From the NCBI GenBank assembly GCA_963855995.1, contig OY979718.1, positions 43,812,059-43,876,058 on the forward strand: a DNA stretch of 64,000 nucleotides. Direction: 5' to 3'. This document shows, piece after piece, positions 12,919 to 25,031 of this stretch. The stretch comes from Muricea muricata. Taxonomy: Eukaryota; Cnidaria; Anthozoa; Malacalcyonacea; Plexauridae. Below the pieces are notes generated by a model, which made no database searches, was not told the DNA's origin, and was given only the letters and a program-made list of their open reading frames with translations. How positions within the stretch are numbered: position 1 is the first letter of the stretch; the number at the start of each line of letters is the position of its first letter. Made by a program: the position numbers and the translations under genes.

Positions 12919-14081
12919 TGAGGGGTGATTTACGTCATAATTCAAGATGTATATTTTGCATTTGAAATGAGCATTTTGTTATGCCACATTGCATTTAGTT
13001 ATTTTACCACACTTTTCGTTGTGCCATATTTTGCATTGTTTGTTAAAAAACGCACTATTATTATTATTACACCTTATATTTTGTTATTCACGCTCGTATT
13101 TCATTATGCTGACGTAACATTATGCATGACTCTCAGTGCACGAATTTTGATACTCGTGGCATTGCGTAATTGCGTGTGCATCACGATAAGTGGTCGCGAA
13201 CATAGAGATTATAAAAGAATAGAGGCAGCACCCGGAGACGAATTGTGGGACAAATTGAACAAATCTAATGGGGGGGCAAACTTAAGTCCCAGATGTATAT
13301 CGATGAAAACATACAGTTTTTGTCAATTTTTGCTTGTTTTTATGACCAGTATGCACACAGATACTGACTATACTAGGAAAACATGTTTTTAGCTTTCTAG
13401 TTTTTGTAATTTTAGGTGCAGACAGCCAGATTTTTGTGTAAATATCGGAGTTTTTCAACCTTAGGTTTTCCCTAGCAACGCATAGCAACCACCTTTTTAA
13501 CGGCTTTTCGCAGCGAGGGTTTGCAAAATATCTGTCAAAATATCTCACGTCTGGACACAAATTGAACTTTTTTTGCTTTCAAACAGTTATCAAAATTGTT
13601 TTAGAGGTGCTACAAGGTGTACAACCACAATACTGCGATCTATCTAAACTTTAAATACTTTTCAAGTGTGTTCATTTGATTTTTCGAATACATAGACATT
13701 GTCCAGTCGTTCTGCTTCGTTCCGCACTCCTTGTACTTGCCTTAATATGTTTAAAATACAATTCCTAAGTCGGTCTCGCACAAATCGGCGTTCTTCCGCC
13801 ATATTGCTTTCATTCGATTTCATTCCCATGTGACATTGCTACGCTAGACGCCAAAATTCGTGCACTGAGAGTCATGCATAATGTTACGTCAGCATAATGA
13901 AATACGAGCGTGAATAACAAAATAGTGCGTCATTAACAAAAAGTGCGTTTTTTAACAGAACAATGCAAAATATAGCATAACGAAAAGCGTGATAAAATAA
14001 CTAAATGCAATGTGGCATAACAAAATGCTCATTTCAATTGCAAAAATATACATCTTGAATTATGACGTAAATCACCCCTCA
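12919..14081. mobile_element. Non-autonomous DNA transposon with 231-bp TIRs and TA duplication
   Basis: The left arm 12,919-13,149 is the reverse complement of 13,852-14,081 with small indels. Termini are TGAGGGGTGATTTACG... and the TA dinucleotide flanks both ends (12,917-12,918 and 14,082-14,083). The 700-bp interior has no convincing ORF; those at 12,925-13,392 and 13,282-13,560 run across the arm and are not family-like. A TA duplication suits Tc1/mariner-type or related mobilisation, but the TIR family is not recognised. Confidence 0.85.
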
Positions 14082-14083
14082 TA

Positions 14084-16789
14084 CACAACAAGAGTGACAA
14101 ACACTTCCGTTAAACGCTCAACCTGAATCAGCTGTAACAACACCAAAGTTATAACAGCACCACAAGTCCACAACAGAATGCTTCACTGATAAAAATACCT
14201 CGGAACTATAGATAACGTAGTATATGGATCGGATCTGGACAGTTTTTAAGAACATATTGGGCGATAAATATCATCTGAACGCTGCGAAACGGTACGTATA
14301 CGTATAAGGAATGGAGTTTAAAAAGACGGCAGCTTGTATCGACAAAGTCAAAAACAGATGGAAAAAAGTATCCGTTCCTGTGAAAAAAGAAACTCCCTAG
14401 TTGTTCAAAAATCGTAATCAGTGCTGTGCTATTAAAGGGTGCTAGTAGGTGCGTAAATTCGCTTCTCTTTATTAATTAAAATAGTCAGAAATGGCGATTG
14501 GCGACTAAGAACAATTCTTAAATGGGAAATCTTACACTTTACCGTGCTGTAGTAACTACGAAATGCATACACCGTCAAAAAACCTAAAAGAACGAGAAAC
14601 GAATTAAGTGTAAAGTACCCCTCAAATGTGACTGTATTATTTGGATTATAATGATATGCTGTAATAATATGGCGGTGCAAGGATTGTTGTATCGTGAAAA
14701 GATTCCACCGCTTGCTTTGAATTCACGCCGGTGTTTATATTTTGTGTATTTCACAGAGGCTGGTAAAGGGTATTTTCATGAGTCGTAAATGCTTGATTTA
14801 GGTGATTTTTTCTACTCTCATGAGGTCTGATTCGCAATAAAAATGTTCCGTGAAATGAGAATGATAGATATCAAACTCGTGAACTCGTTTTCAAATAAGA
14901 GTAAAAATATCTTTGGAGACCTTTTGGAGGCTGTGTGTCAAACAGTCTCATCACTCAAATGTAAATCTTGCACCGGTATCGACGTTTTTCGAGAAAGGTA
15001 GAGCTGCTATGCTCTTGCTGTGAAACGTTATTCATAACACTGCATTACCACCCTCTTCACTGCACAAGGTCTCAAGTTGTTCGCAGCAATAAAATTGTTC
15101 GGGGTGTTATAAATATCATGTCAGCTGGAAATAAAGTATTTCATCTTATAAACATCAACTGTGTTATATTATATACAAAGTTTTTGTCCACTAAGAAAAA
15201 ATGGTATTTAAACATGAAAATATCTTGTTCACACTCCAAATAAATCTCATATTTCCCCGCAACCCTTCATTATTCTCTTATCCACCGTTTAAGCTAAACG
15301 CCTTTAACACAACCGGCCCCAGGTATGCACGTTTGTGGAAAATGGATGACGAAAAACAAATACAAGCCTATTATATTCATAATGGCTGAAATCGCCATCT
15401 TATGCCACTGATCTTACCGAGAATTATTAAAGCTGGAAGGATTGGAGGGTTCGCATTCAAGCTAGTCATGGCCATTGAACTGTAATAGATCTGGAACGAT
15501 AACTTCAGTGTTTTGAACCTATGATTGGCTGAAGCCAGCGCGTTGGAAAATCAACATTTAAAAAGACTGCGGAGAGGTCAGATTTGGTTTTCAAGAAGTG
15601 AGAATTTTTGTTTTCGAGCAGAAATTGGCAAGAAATACACTGTTTTTGTCGAAAGACATCATTGTTTTGGATTCAGACCAGGTTTCCTGTTTAGTTCCAA
15701 CTGTGTTACACCTATCTGCAGCAAAAAGTGAGCATTTTGAATTTTAAATTACAAATGTTTGTACGTGTCAAAGAAAAGTTTTCTCTTGAGCTAATAAAAA
15801 ATATATAATGAAACCTTTAGACAGTCCCAAACCTATTTTGCAGTGAACGCCAGGTACTCCTCTTTATTTTGAACTTTTAATCCTTGCTTTAACCCTTTCA
15901 AAACATGAAGAAATTGACGTTTTTCATGAGTTTTTCGTTAACAATATTTTTCAAATGCATTTTTTTCGACCCTAAAACGTTCAATCTTACGAAAACTTCG
16001 CATACGGATGTACTGTGCATGGAGTTAAATATTTCCTGTGGTTTCACGTTTTAGTTCTTACTTGAACTTTCAAAAACTCAGAAAAAGTAGCCAAAATCTG
16101 GTAGATCTGTCGTAATTTTCGCCTTTGCTTCAACATTTTTCCGTGATAGTACGATTTTTGTCAAATTTTATAACATATTATGTAAATTCAACTGTCATTG
16201 CTTAAATTTTTAGGAATCTTAGAGATCTGTTAGTAGATTCAAATAATGAATTTTACGGATACAAAAATGATATATTTTTAACGAAATTCTTAAAAAGGAC
16301 TGGGTCTACCTGCAAAGTGAACACAAAGTCGGCTTTAATTCCCCCCCCCTGACTTGTCGTTCTAGATCTATTATAGTTCAATCGTCATGACTCCCGCCTT
16401 GCCGACACCTCACTTTACGGAAAGCGGATAACTCTACCCCAACTGTAACTTAAACAACCCTTACGCTGGAATAGCTAACCCTTTACAAAAATTTTGCTGC
16501 TCTTCCTGAAAATGTAAACAAAATCTTTACGTGGTTGCACAGTATATCACGCAATAAGAAATAATGAGAAAAGGTGTTCAACAAACAATCATGAAGAAAC
16601 AATCAAATGTTTTCCTCGCATCAAATTCTCTAGCACAATTCGAGTTAAGAATTTCTTGCCAATGCAACCTTGTCATGTCTACAACTTTGGCAGAGTAAGT
16701 AGACATGACGAGAAGGCAAAATAGACAATCAACTTGAAACATATTATCAACGAAACACTGTACAAAGAAAGTATAAAAGAATTTGGATT
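14084..16789. other. Gene-poor spacer, nothing identified
   Basis: AT-rich sequence with only short, unconvincing ORFs. A 27-codon stretch from the ATG at 14,224 (reading DRIWTVFKNILG) continues after one stop into KKTAACIDKVKNRW and could be a decayed exon of unknown origin. A C8 run lies near 16,341. I see no transposase, RNA gene or tandem repeat here. Confidence 0.4.
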
Positions 16790-17600
16790 AACTGGAAATT
16801 CACACCAAACGTATACCACCACACCACTCAATCGTGGGCGTGTAGTCGGAAGTAAATTATTGACTTTAACCAATTTATACTTCATTTTAAACAAAAATAT
16901 TTGCAATCGTTTTTAGCAAGACTCGAATCAATCGAAAAATAATTTACCCAACAGCCTGCACCACCAGGCCATTCGTTCATGATTGTGCAATGGGAGGTAA
17001 ATTATTGATTTTAACCAATTTGTCCCTCACTCTAAGCAAAAATATTTGCAACTGTTTTTTGCAAGATTCGAATCGATGAACTGGTAATTCCCCCAACAGC
17101 CTGTACCACGAGGCCACTCGTTCATGCTTGTCTTGTTGGAGGTAAATTATTGACTTTCACTAATTTTTTACTACATTTGAAGGCAAAATAGTTGGAAACA
17201 TTTGCAATGAGATTTGAACCCATCTAGATGGTAGATGGACATTCTCCCCAAAGCCTGTACCCCTAGACTACTCGCTCATACTTATGTAGTAGCAGGTAAA
17301 TTATTGATTATAACCAATTTTTTTCTTCATTTTAAGCAAAATTACTGGAAACCTTTTACAGCGAGAAGTGAACCAATCTAACTAGTAATTCTTTCCCATG
17401 CCTGTACCAGTAGACCAATCGGTCATACTTGTGTAGAAGGTAAATTATTGATTTTAATCAATTTTTCCTTCAATTTAAGCAAATTTATTGGCAACTGTCT
17501 GCAACAAGATTTGAACAAATCAATCATTCAATAATTTACACAAAGCCTGCACCACTAGACCGCTCGTGCATACTTGCCGAAAGGTAAATTATTGACTTTA
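16790..17600 (-). repeat. tRNA-like tandem repeat block, minus orientation
   Basis: Five to six degenerate copies of a unit of about 140 bp. On the minus strand it reads ggtctagtggtacaggctt (A-box-like) and about 40 bases later ggttcaaatct or gattcgaatc (B-box-like), then a taaattattgactttaacc tail. Copies are visible near 16,800, 16,960, 17,090, 17,260, 17,400 and 17,550. The same unit in plus orientation fills 20,230-22,690. It looks like an amplified tRNA-derived SINE; most copies have damaged boxes. Confidence 0.75.
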
Positions 17601-17624
17601 ACCATTTCTTACCTGCCCACCTAA

Positions 17625-17720
17625 CAACCTCGTACCCAGTATGACTTCTTTCGCAACTGCCGCCATGTTGGAGCAACCTCGTACCCAGGTAGGTAAAAGA
17701 GTCTGGGTACGAGGTTGCCC
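17625..17720. repeat. Inverted cctcgtacccag motif cluster
   Basis: Three copies of aacctcgtacccag. One is at about 17,627. A facing pair (about 17,671 and 17,705) forms a short inverted repeat around gtaggtaaaagagt. The same terminal word begins the 161-bp MITE at 56,630-56,790, so this is probably a remnant of that family. Confidence 0.6.
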
Positions 17721-17739
17721 ACCTAAATGCTGTACCTGG

Positions 17740-17810
17740 GACTAATCCTAACACTAACCTACGTAGCTTAAACACTAACCCTAGCTCTAACCCTAAGCCT
17801 TTACAACTAG
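17740..17810. repeat. Telomere-like degenerate CCCTAA stretch
   Basis: Contains ctaatcctaacactaacc and aaccctagctctaaccctaa, degenerate relatives of the metazoan telomere repeat TTAGGG. It directly follows the minus-oriented tRNA-like block. Confidence 0.65.
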
Positions 17811-18156
17811 ACCAGTCGCTCAGGGTTGATCATGTTTTACAAAAACAAGATAGATCTTGCCCTTTCATTAAGATTCTTTTTCATTGAAAAGTCGTGTTTG
17901 CAAATTTCGAAACCGTAATTGATCTCGTTTCAAATGTTTCGTTGTTCGTCAAACGTCTTTTTTCAATCCACGACAACGAACTTCGTTATCTGCGGATTCC
18001 AACTCACCAGATGCGAAACCGCAACTTTGTATTACCACATCACTGCATTATCCACCACGCCACCGTGTCAACAGCGAAGAGCCGGAAAATCGAATCAACT
18101 TTAATTGTACAACATATTTTCGTAACAAACGTGACAGGTTAAAGAAACCTTTCGCT

Positions 18157-18425
18157 TTGGAACTCTCGCCTTGCAACTGTAGTTATCACACGGAGGATGT
18201 TATGGATGTAGCAAAAAGAAGAGATTTTGTAATGAAGCCGGTTTTGGAACTCTCGACTTCGGTTGGAACTGTAGTCATCGCACGGAAGATGTTATGGATG
18301 TAGCAATATGAAGAGATTTTATAATGAAGCCTATTTTGGAACACTTGACTTCAGTTGCAAAATGCTTCATGGCATGGAGGACGTTATCGATGTTGCAAGA
18401 TCTACTTAGTTACAAGTACTTTGAT
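18157..18425. repeat. Three-copy tandem repeat, about 87-94 bp
   Basis: The words ttggaactctcg, gcacggaagatgttatggatgtagc and agagattttataatgaagcc recur at about 18,157, 18,244 and 18,338 with progressive divergence. No coding signal follows the period. Confidence 0.75.
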
Positions 18426-19229
18426 GGTTATGTATACAAGTATGACCATCGGATAGATCGAACTCAGTAGATCAGGTCAGCCGACTCCAAAAAAACCAAC
18501 ATTCTTTTAGATAAGAGCCATTGCACGGAAAATGTTGTCAATACGACAAACAGTTTCTAAATGAGCTTCATGGCATTCATTGTGAAAATTATGCCTTTTT
18601 TATTAAAAATCGAAAGATTTTTATTGCTTAGTGTACAGCAACAATTAAATTAACTGTAATTATTATTTTTGTTACAGTGGTTTGTTAATAATAGATATTT
18701 TAGTTTGATTATTTTGCTTTGTTTGTTTACTTTTGTGACGTTTTACTTGCCGTATAATGAAATCCATTGCCCAAAAAAGCTCTGAATAGAGTTTTGGCGG
18801 AGAATTGGATTGGAAAAAACATTTGATTATGTTTCTTGTCGCGGTAAAGTGGCGGAAAACAAATGTATGGTGTTTGCTCACTCTTTGCCTTGAAAATTGG
18901 CAAAGAATAGGCGGGAAATTGGTTGGGACGACTTAAACAAATAGCATATGGTTCACATTTGGTACGAATCTTTATTCCATCTATTTAAAACCTGGTAGAT
19001 AGGAAAACGTTGTTGGGATAGACTTGATCACACGTGCGAGAATTGGAGTGTACGAGAATTCAGCAACGAGTGTTTGTATAAGAGTTTTCTCGACTATAAG
19101 GTGTATACTATATGAATATAAGTAATAAAATACAATTGTCATCAATTTCAAAAGAAGTGGTGGAAAAAACGACGGTGTATGTAACAACCTTTCGTTGACG
19201 AAGTCATTGACGAGAACGCCGCGGATTAC

Positions 19230-19700
19230 AGCTGTTGTTTCGCACATCGGGGAGAGTATAAGCGGTCGCCAGACCATAAATGCTAACACCCTTCTCGAAC
19301 CAGTGGTACAAGCTCTGCTAATTTAATACTTTACGTCCCATGAACGTTTGGGCCAGTGGTGCGGGCTTTGGTCAAGCAACGTTTTGCAAACGGTTTGGCT
19401 TTTTCGTTTGCTTGTTGGATGAAGGTTGCAAGGCATTAGCCCTCTTTATACTCTCTTTTCGAAACAAGGAAAATACGAAATAATTAACGAACCCAAACTA
19501 GCAATGAATTGAGTATCTTGTTTGAAAAGAACAAAAAGACACATTTGAATGAAAAGAGTCTCGTTCGTAAACTAGCATATGACACACACAAGTGTCTCGC
19601 TTCTTTCTTTACCAAACTACAACTGTTATTTTTATCAATGGGGAGAGTGAAAGCGACCCCCAGACCGTAAATGCTAACACCCTCTTCGAATAACAGCTAC
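19230..19700. repeat. Two copies of a conserved core shared with the 1-10.9 kb array
   Basis: The word ggggagagtataagcggtcgccagaccataaatgctaacaccc (about 19,251-19,292), and its close copy at about 19,640-19,682, match the array segment A word near 411-455 (ggggagggtagaagcgg, then cccccagaccgtgagtgcta). The match is about 42 bases with few differences, while flanks are unrelated except for a following ttcgaa. This suggests a conserved SINE core or element terminus. I do not recognise the family. Confidence 0.6.
19444..19625. repeat. Dispersed direct repeat, copy 1 (partner at 21,126-21,410)
   Basis: Shares ctctttatactctctttYcgaaac, aatacgaaataattaacgaac, tatcttgtttgaaaagaac and aagagtctcg, in that order, with 21,126-21,410. 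The second copy carries extra duplicated stretches of the form aagtgtctcgattctttctt. Function unknown. Confidence 0.7.
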
Positions 19701-19743
19701 AAATTTGTAACAATGTGTTGCAAAAATTGTTTCAAGTGTTATA

Positions 19744-19812
19744 GTGTTCACAGCAGGCTTCGAACTCGCACGTTGGTATTCCGAAACCACCGCTCCACGC
19801 GTGCCATGGCGA
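19744..19812 (-). repeat. tRNA-like element (SINE head)
   Basis: On the minus strand, ggcacgcgtggagcggtggt (A-box-like tggagcggtgg) is followed about 30 bases later by gagttcgaagcctgctgtg, a good B box. The acceptor stem does not pair well, so this is a tRNA-derived SINE head, not a tRNA gene. A second tRNA-like head on the same strand lies near 21,460-21,520 (B box gagtttgaatcccg). Confidence 0.55.
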
Positions 19813-21125
19813 TGGGTTGCCGAATCTAAATCAATGAGGCTGCACGATGTAGTGAGTAAATTTCGTTAGTAAAAACTGCTTTGTGTAGAATGAAGTATGG
19901 GTCTTTGTGGACCACGTAAAAGTCGAGAGAAGGACCATAGCCACTAACGCAGGACTTCACGAGGCCAAAGGTAGGGAGGGATCAAGGGATAAGAGTGTGG
20001 ATAAGAGTGAGTCCACAGTGCTTGTTACTTGAGCGACTGAAAGGATCACAGACGTGATGAACTCAATGCTTTGTGACCGCATGGCGGGATGTTTGTGGAG
20101 TTACTCGTGAATATTCGTCTTATAATTTGTCACACTTATAATTTAAAATACTTTAACGAATGACTCGTGAATATACATGCCTGTTTAATGCATTGATATC
20201 AGTTTATGTTACATGGAAAACTTAAAGGACATTAATGTATTCAACAAAATCAATAATTTACGTCCCACTACACAAGCACGAACCAGTGGTTCAGTAGGCA
20301 CAGGTTTGGTTTGAATTACCACTGAGAAATTGTTTTTACTTGAAATGAAGTAGACAATTGGTTAAAGTCAATTCTTTATCTCGAACTACACAACCATGAG
20401 CGAGTGGTCTAGGGTGTAGGCTTTAGTTTGAATTGCCAGTTGCATTGTTTCGGATATCGTTGCTGACAGTTCCACATATTTTTGCTCAAATGAAGTAAAT
20501 ATTGATTAAAATCAATAATCTACATCCCTTTACACAAGCGGGAACAAGTGGTCTAATGGTTCGAGCTTTGGTCGTGAAGATTTTTAGGTATTACTATGAT
20601 GTCTCCAAGTCGCAAAGGGTAAACATAAAAAATACCTTACTTTGTATACATTTTATATAATCATGCCTGCTTGTCTACTAATAAGACTAATATCATTAAA
20701 GTAATATTTGCTAAGGCAGAAATTTATTAAGGAGGCGCAAAAATTCTTGGGAGAGACCGCGGAGAGTTGCTCAAAATTTCAGGAGATGTGTGAATGATCC
20801 CTGTGGAGGTGTGCACATCCCTCAAGGGCTGGTTTGTTGTGAATGCCATGGGAATTACCAGGCTTTAAATAAAGTTTAAAAATTGGTTAAATAATTTACA
20901 TCGTGTTCCCAAACACGAATGAATGGTGTAGTGGTAAACGGTTTGGAGGCTTTACATTTGGTCTGGTTCAAATCTCGCTGGAGTCTTTTCCAAAAATTTT
21001 TGCTTAAAATGAACACAAGTGGTCTGGTGATAAAGGGTGTGGGATGCCATACCGGTTAGTCTGGTTTAAATCTCACTTTTAAGCAAAAATAAAAGTCTTT
21101 GGATAAAAGTCGTAAAGCAGAAGTA

Positions 21126-21410
21126 TTCTTTATACTCTCTTTCCGAAACAAACACGATGCAATTCCTGATATGTCTTTTCTCAAGGATAATACGAAATAA
21201 TTAACGAACGCAAACTTGCAATGAATGAATATCTTGTTTGAAAAGAACGAAAAGACACTTCAGAACAAAAAGAGTCTCGATAGTAACACGACATTTGACA
21301 CTCCAGAGTAAAGCTTTCTTTACTCAACATTTGACACACCACAGTCAAGTGTCTCGATTCTTTCTTGACCCGAAACACATTACAATTCACTTTCTTAACC
21401 CACTACAGTC
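21126..21410. repeat. Dispersed direct repeat, copy 2
   Basis: Longer partner of 19,444-19,625, with internal duplications of the gacacwccacagtcaagtgtctcg type. It sits inside the plus-oriented tRNA-like block. Confidence 0.7.
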
Positions 21411-21633
21411 ACGTGTTTGCAGCAAGCCCCACCAACGAACGCCTTTGCCTTCAGCGGGATTCAAACTCGCAACTTTGTATACGAATGCACCGCATCATCC
21501 ATTATGATAGTCCAATGTCAACGGCGAGGTGCAACAAAGTCTTATTCAATTTAGGTACGCCATACATGCATTTTCGTAATTTATGAAGTTTGAACATACC
21601 TTTCGCTTGTCGTCCCATTTAAAAATTGCCCTT

Positions 21634-21742
21634 GCTCTAGCCCTAACCCTAGCCCTAATCCTAGCCCTAACCCTACTTCACAAGTACTTTACTTCATTTT
21701 ACAAGTATTTAAGGGTTAGTGTTAGGATTAGGCTGAGCAAAA
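21634..21742. repeat. Telomere-like repeats in facing orientation
   Basis: Contains gccctaaccctagccctaat and further ccctaa/ccctag units at 21,634-21,685. About 30 bases later the complement strand form (gggttagtgttaggattagg, 21,712-21,735) appears. The two strand forms therefore face each other, as in a head-to-head joint. Confidence 0.7.
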
Positions 21743-22699
21743 CTTTTCTAGTCGATAATTTACATCATATACTCAAACATGAACGAGTAGTGGTCTAGTT
21801 GTATCATATTTCGTGTCCAATTCTCGGTAATTGCAAATAATTTGCCTTAAAAAATTGGTAAAAGTCAATAATTTACCTCGCCCATGATACAAGTATGAAC
21901 GAGGGACCTAGTGGTGCAAGTTTTGGTCTAAATTATCAGTTAGATTGGTTGAAATCTTGATGCAGCCTGCTGCAATTATTTTGCCTTAATATAAAATAAA
22001 AAATTGGTTAAAGTCAATATTTTACCTCGCCCTACACATGGGCGAGTACAACCAGTAGTGGTCTAGTAGTACAGGATTTTGTGTGAACTACCAGTTAGAT
22101 TTGTTAAAATCTTAATTGCTGCAGACAGGTGCAAATATTTTGGCTTAAATCTTAATTGCTGCAGACAGTTGCAAATATTTTGGCAAGCATGAACGAGAGG
22201 TCTACTGCCACAGGCTTTGGTGTGAGTTACCAGTTAGATTGGCTCAAATCTCGCTGCAAACAGTTGCAAATATTTTTGCTTAAAATGAAGTAGAAAATTG
22301 TTTAAAGTCAATGATTTACCCCTCTCCACACAAGCAAAAACTACTGGTCTAGTGTTACAGGCTTTGGTGTGAATTAGTAGTTCCATTGGTTCAAATCTCC
22401 CAGCATCTAGACATTTGAAAATCATTTGGCTCGACTAAACAAGGTTGAAAAATGTTTAAAGTCAATAATTTACCCCACACTATACAAGCGTCAACAAATG
22501 GTCTAGTGGTACAAGCTCTGGTGTGAAATACCGGTTAGATTGGATCGACTCCAGCTTCATATTGTTGCAAATATTTTGCCTTAAAATTAAGAATAAAATT
22601 TGAGCAAGTCATTAATTTACCACCCACTACACAAGCCTGAACGAGTGGTCTAGTGGTACAGGCTTTGGCGTGAATTACTAGTTAGATTCTATACAAAAG

Positions 22700-24183
22700 C
22701 TTCGTTTTTGTGACTTTCTCACTACTTTTGAAAAATTGTTGAGACTAATCAGGAATGAAAATGTAGCCCAAAAATCCCGTATGGACACTGATTGTATTAA
22801 AACCCAAATGAAAGATATCGCATTGACAGGGTTCAAGAACTATGTTTTCCTTAATTGATAGCACTTGTTTTAACTTGTTTGAAATGTGACCTTTGAAATA
22901 CTGACCCAAAAAATGCACCAGACGAGAACACAGACAGTGACCAGCGACAGAATACAGTATACACAACTTATAACAAAGAAAGACAAACAAGGTGCACAAG
23001 CAGTCAGCAATTGCAAGCAGTTGCAAACGGGGAAGCAGCCTGAGTAAACAACAAGTTTACAAGTTTTAGTTGGCAAGCAGCCAAGCATCGTACAATGGGC
23101 AGGCCAGCCGATAGAAAACTCAATGCAAATGGTGGGATGTATGGAAAGGTGAAGCCTAGAGTGTGAAACCCAGCTAGCAAGCAAGCACAGCAAACCGTAC
23201 GAGGCAATTATTAGAATGCATTCATTCTATTGGTCAAATGTCTGCAAATTTGCAAAGCTGCATAAATATGTATAGATCTAATGAGCGCACATATAATTGA
23301 TCTTGACTATTTTTATTGCATAAACACATATATCACAGGCAAGCTTGGGGGTTATATCCAGGCACTTAATGTTGCAATATATTTCATCATTTTAATTGGT
23401 ATCTTTACTAGTAGAAATATCAATGAATTTTAATGAAATATAGCTTAGAGGTCTACATGTATACAGTGGACATGTAGTAATATGTGTCTTATTTGTTTAG
23501 AATATTTGCATACCTGATAGACATATTTGTTATTTTAATTTAGCACAAATAAAATATGTATGATACATGTGACATATGCTTATGATACACATAAGATATG
23601 CGGGCATTTACTGTAGTTTATTTCAGGGGTGAACACTTGTGGTTTAACACAAGTGAAAAAATAACCTCTTGTCTTGTGTCTTTTCTTCAAATGACGTTAG
23701 TTTTCTTTTTAAACAATTTCAGATCACAATGCATTCTAGTAAAATCGACACGCCACCATCTATTTTGCCATTGTGAATTCTTGTCGGACAGCAGGGGTGT
23801 GCTTCATGCATTACCAAAGACCTGACTGGACTTTGTTTATCTTCTGCCATTTTTGTCCATTATGATTTAGTCATTTCACATGCAAAATTATGACTTACAG
23901 TATTGTTACAATAACATATGGTTCATTTTATTTGCAACCAATAATATTCATGATTTAGTCATTTCACATGCAAAATTATAACTTACAGTATTGTTACAAT
24001 AACATATGGTTCATTTTATTTGCAACCAATAATATTCTTGAATTTTGAGACCTACTGTATATTGCAAGTCCCAGTGCCTTCAAGTGCCTTCAAAACAAAC
24101 ACTGGTAATGGAAAATATTTAAAAGGTCTATATTTTTATAACTTGTTTAAGTATGAAATGATTTGAAAATTGTATGCTTACTT
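22700..24183. other. Gene-poor spacer with one 88-bp tandem duplication
   Basis: No coding region is supported. The only structure seen is an 88-bp direct duplication, 23,862-24,037 (each copy begins atgatttagtcatttcac), differing by one base or so. The overlapping ORFs at 22,745-23,207 have no domain or repeat support. Confidence 0.5.
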
Positions 24184-24650
24184 AATTTTCTCCAACAATT
24201 TTCGTATTGCATTGGAAAGATCAGTTAAAATCACTGTATAACTTCTTTGATAGAATTTTTGTAACTGCCTTACTTTTCGAGATATTCAATTTTATTTGAT
24301 TTGAAAATTACCTAACCAGTGACGTCATACTGCATAATCACTTTTCAAAAAAGCTGAATTAATTTAAAAAGTACTCAAGATATAACACCTAAATACCCAG
24401 GTCTGGATGTTAAACATAGCCTACACACATGTAAGTGTAGTTTTAGTTATTTTCCACTATTATATGCTACAAAATAAGCAATCTAACAGTCGCTCATTAT
24501 GCAGTATGACGTCACTGGTTAGGTAATTTTCAAATCAAATAAAATTGAATATCTCGAAAAGTAAGGCAGTTACAAAAATTCTAACCAAGAAGTTATACAG
24601 TGATTTTAACTGATCTTTCCAATGCAATACGAAAATTGTTGGAGAAAATT
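24184..24650. mobile_element. Foldback/MITE-like element with 155-bp arms
   Basis: 24,184-24,338 is the reverse complement of 24,496-24,650 with few mismatches; the loop is about 157 bp with no ORF. It ends only 87 bp before the Polinton-like insertion. No clear target duplication was found, so the outer limits are those of the inverted repeat. Confidence 0.8.
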
Positions 24651-24954
24651 TCGTTTCATAAGCACTTTAAGTGACAAGTGGCAGTGCCAATTTAATGACC
24701 ACAAAGAATGTGCAATGTCAGTATTAGTTGATTCAAAAGTAGATTACCCCCCCCCCCCCATCTGACGCCGTCTAACTTCTGTGTAATCTTCTGTGCTAAG
24801 CGCCAGATGTTGGGGGAGGTCTATGTAATAAGGGATGGGGCTTCTGGAGCGGGCGGTGCTATCTATGTATAAAGGGTATATATAAGTATATGATGTATAC
24901 TTCTAAGATGTGTTCTACTGTATGCTCCCCGTCCACCTCCTCTTGTGCACAGAC

Positions 24955-25031
24955 TTATATAACCACTTTGTTACATTTTGTTACATTGCTCAACGCTGAT
25001 TGGTTGATTTATAGCGGCGGAATTGACGTCA
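24955..25031. promoter_or_regulatory. TATA-like and CRE-like words in the left arm
   Basis: TTATATAA at 24,955-24,962 and TGACGTCA at 25,024-25,031, both kept in the right arm (29,423-29,430; 29,354-29,361). Conservation in both arms is partly forced by their common origin. Promoter function is inferred from the words only, and both are palindromic so direction is undetermined. Confidence 0.3.

Larger units (their letters stand above)
20230..22690 (+). repeat. tRNA-like tandem repeat block, plus orientation
   Basis: About a dozen degenerate copies of a 130-150 bp unit. Each reads roughly caataatttacc, cactacacaagc, gaacgagtggtctagtggtac (A-box-like), gaattaccagttagattggttcaaatct (B-box-like), then gcaaatatttt and aaaatgaagtagaaaattgg. 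The best copies run from about 21,850 to 22,690. The array is broken by the dispersed repeat at 21,126-21,410 and a telomere-like stretch at 21,634-21,742. It is the reverse of the block at 16,790-17,600. Confidence 0.78.

Noticed and set aside
20230-22690. Functional tRNA gene cluster
   Set aside because: A/B-box-like words are present but acceptor and anticodon stems do not pair convincingly, and copies are degenerate; better explained as a tRNA-derived repeat.
22745-23207. Overlapping Cys/Leu-rich minus-strand ORFs
   Set aside because: Three overlapping frames with non-ATG or arbitrary starts and no domain; no reason to prefer one.
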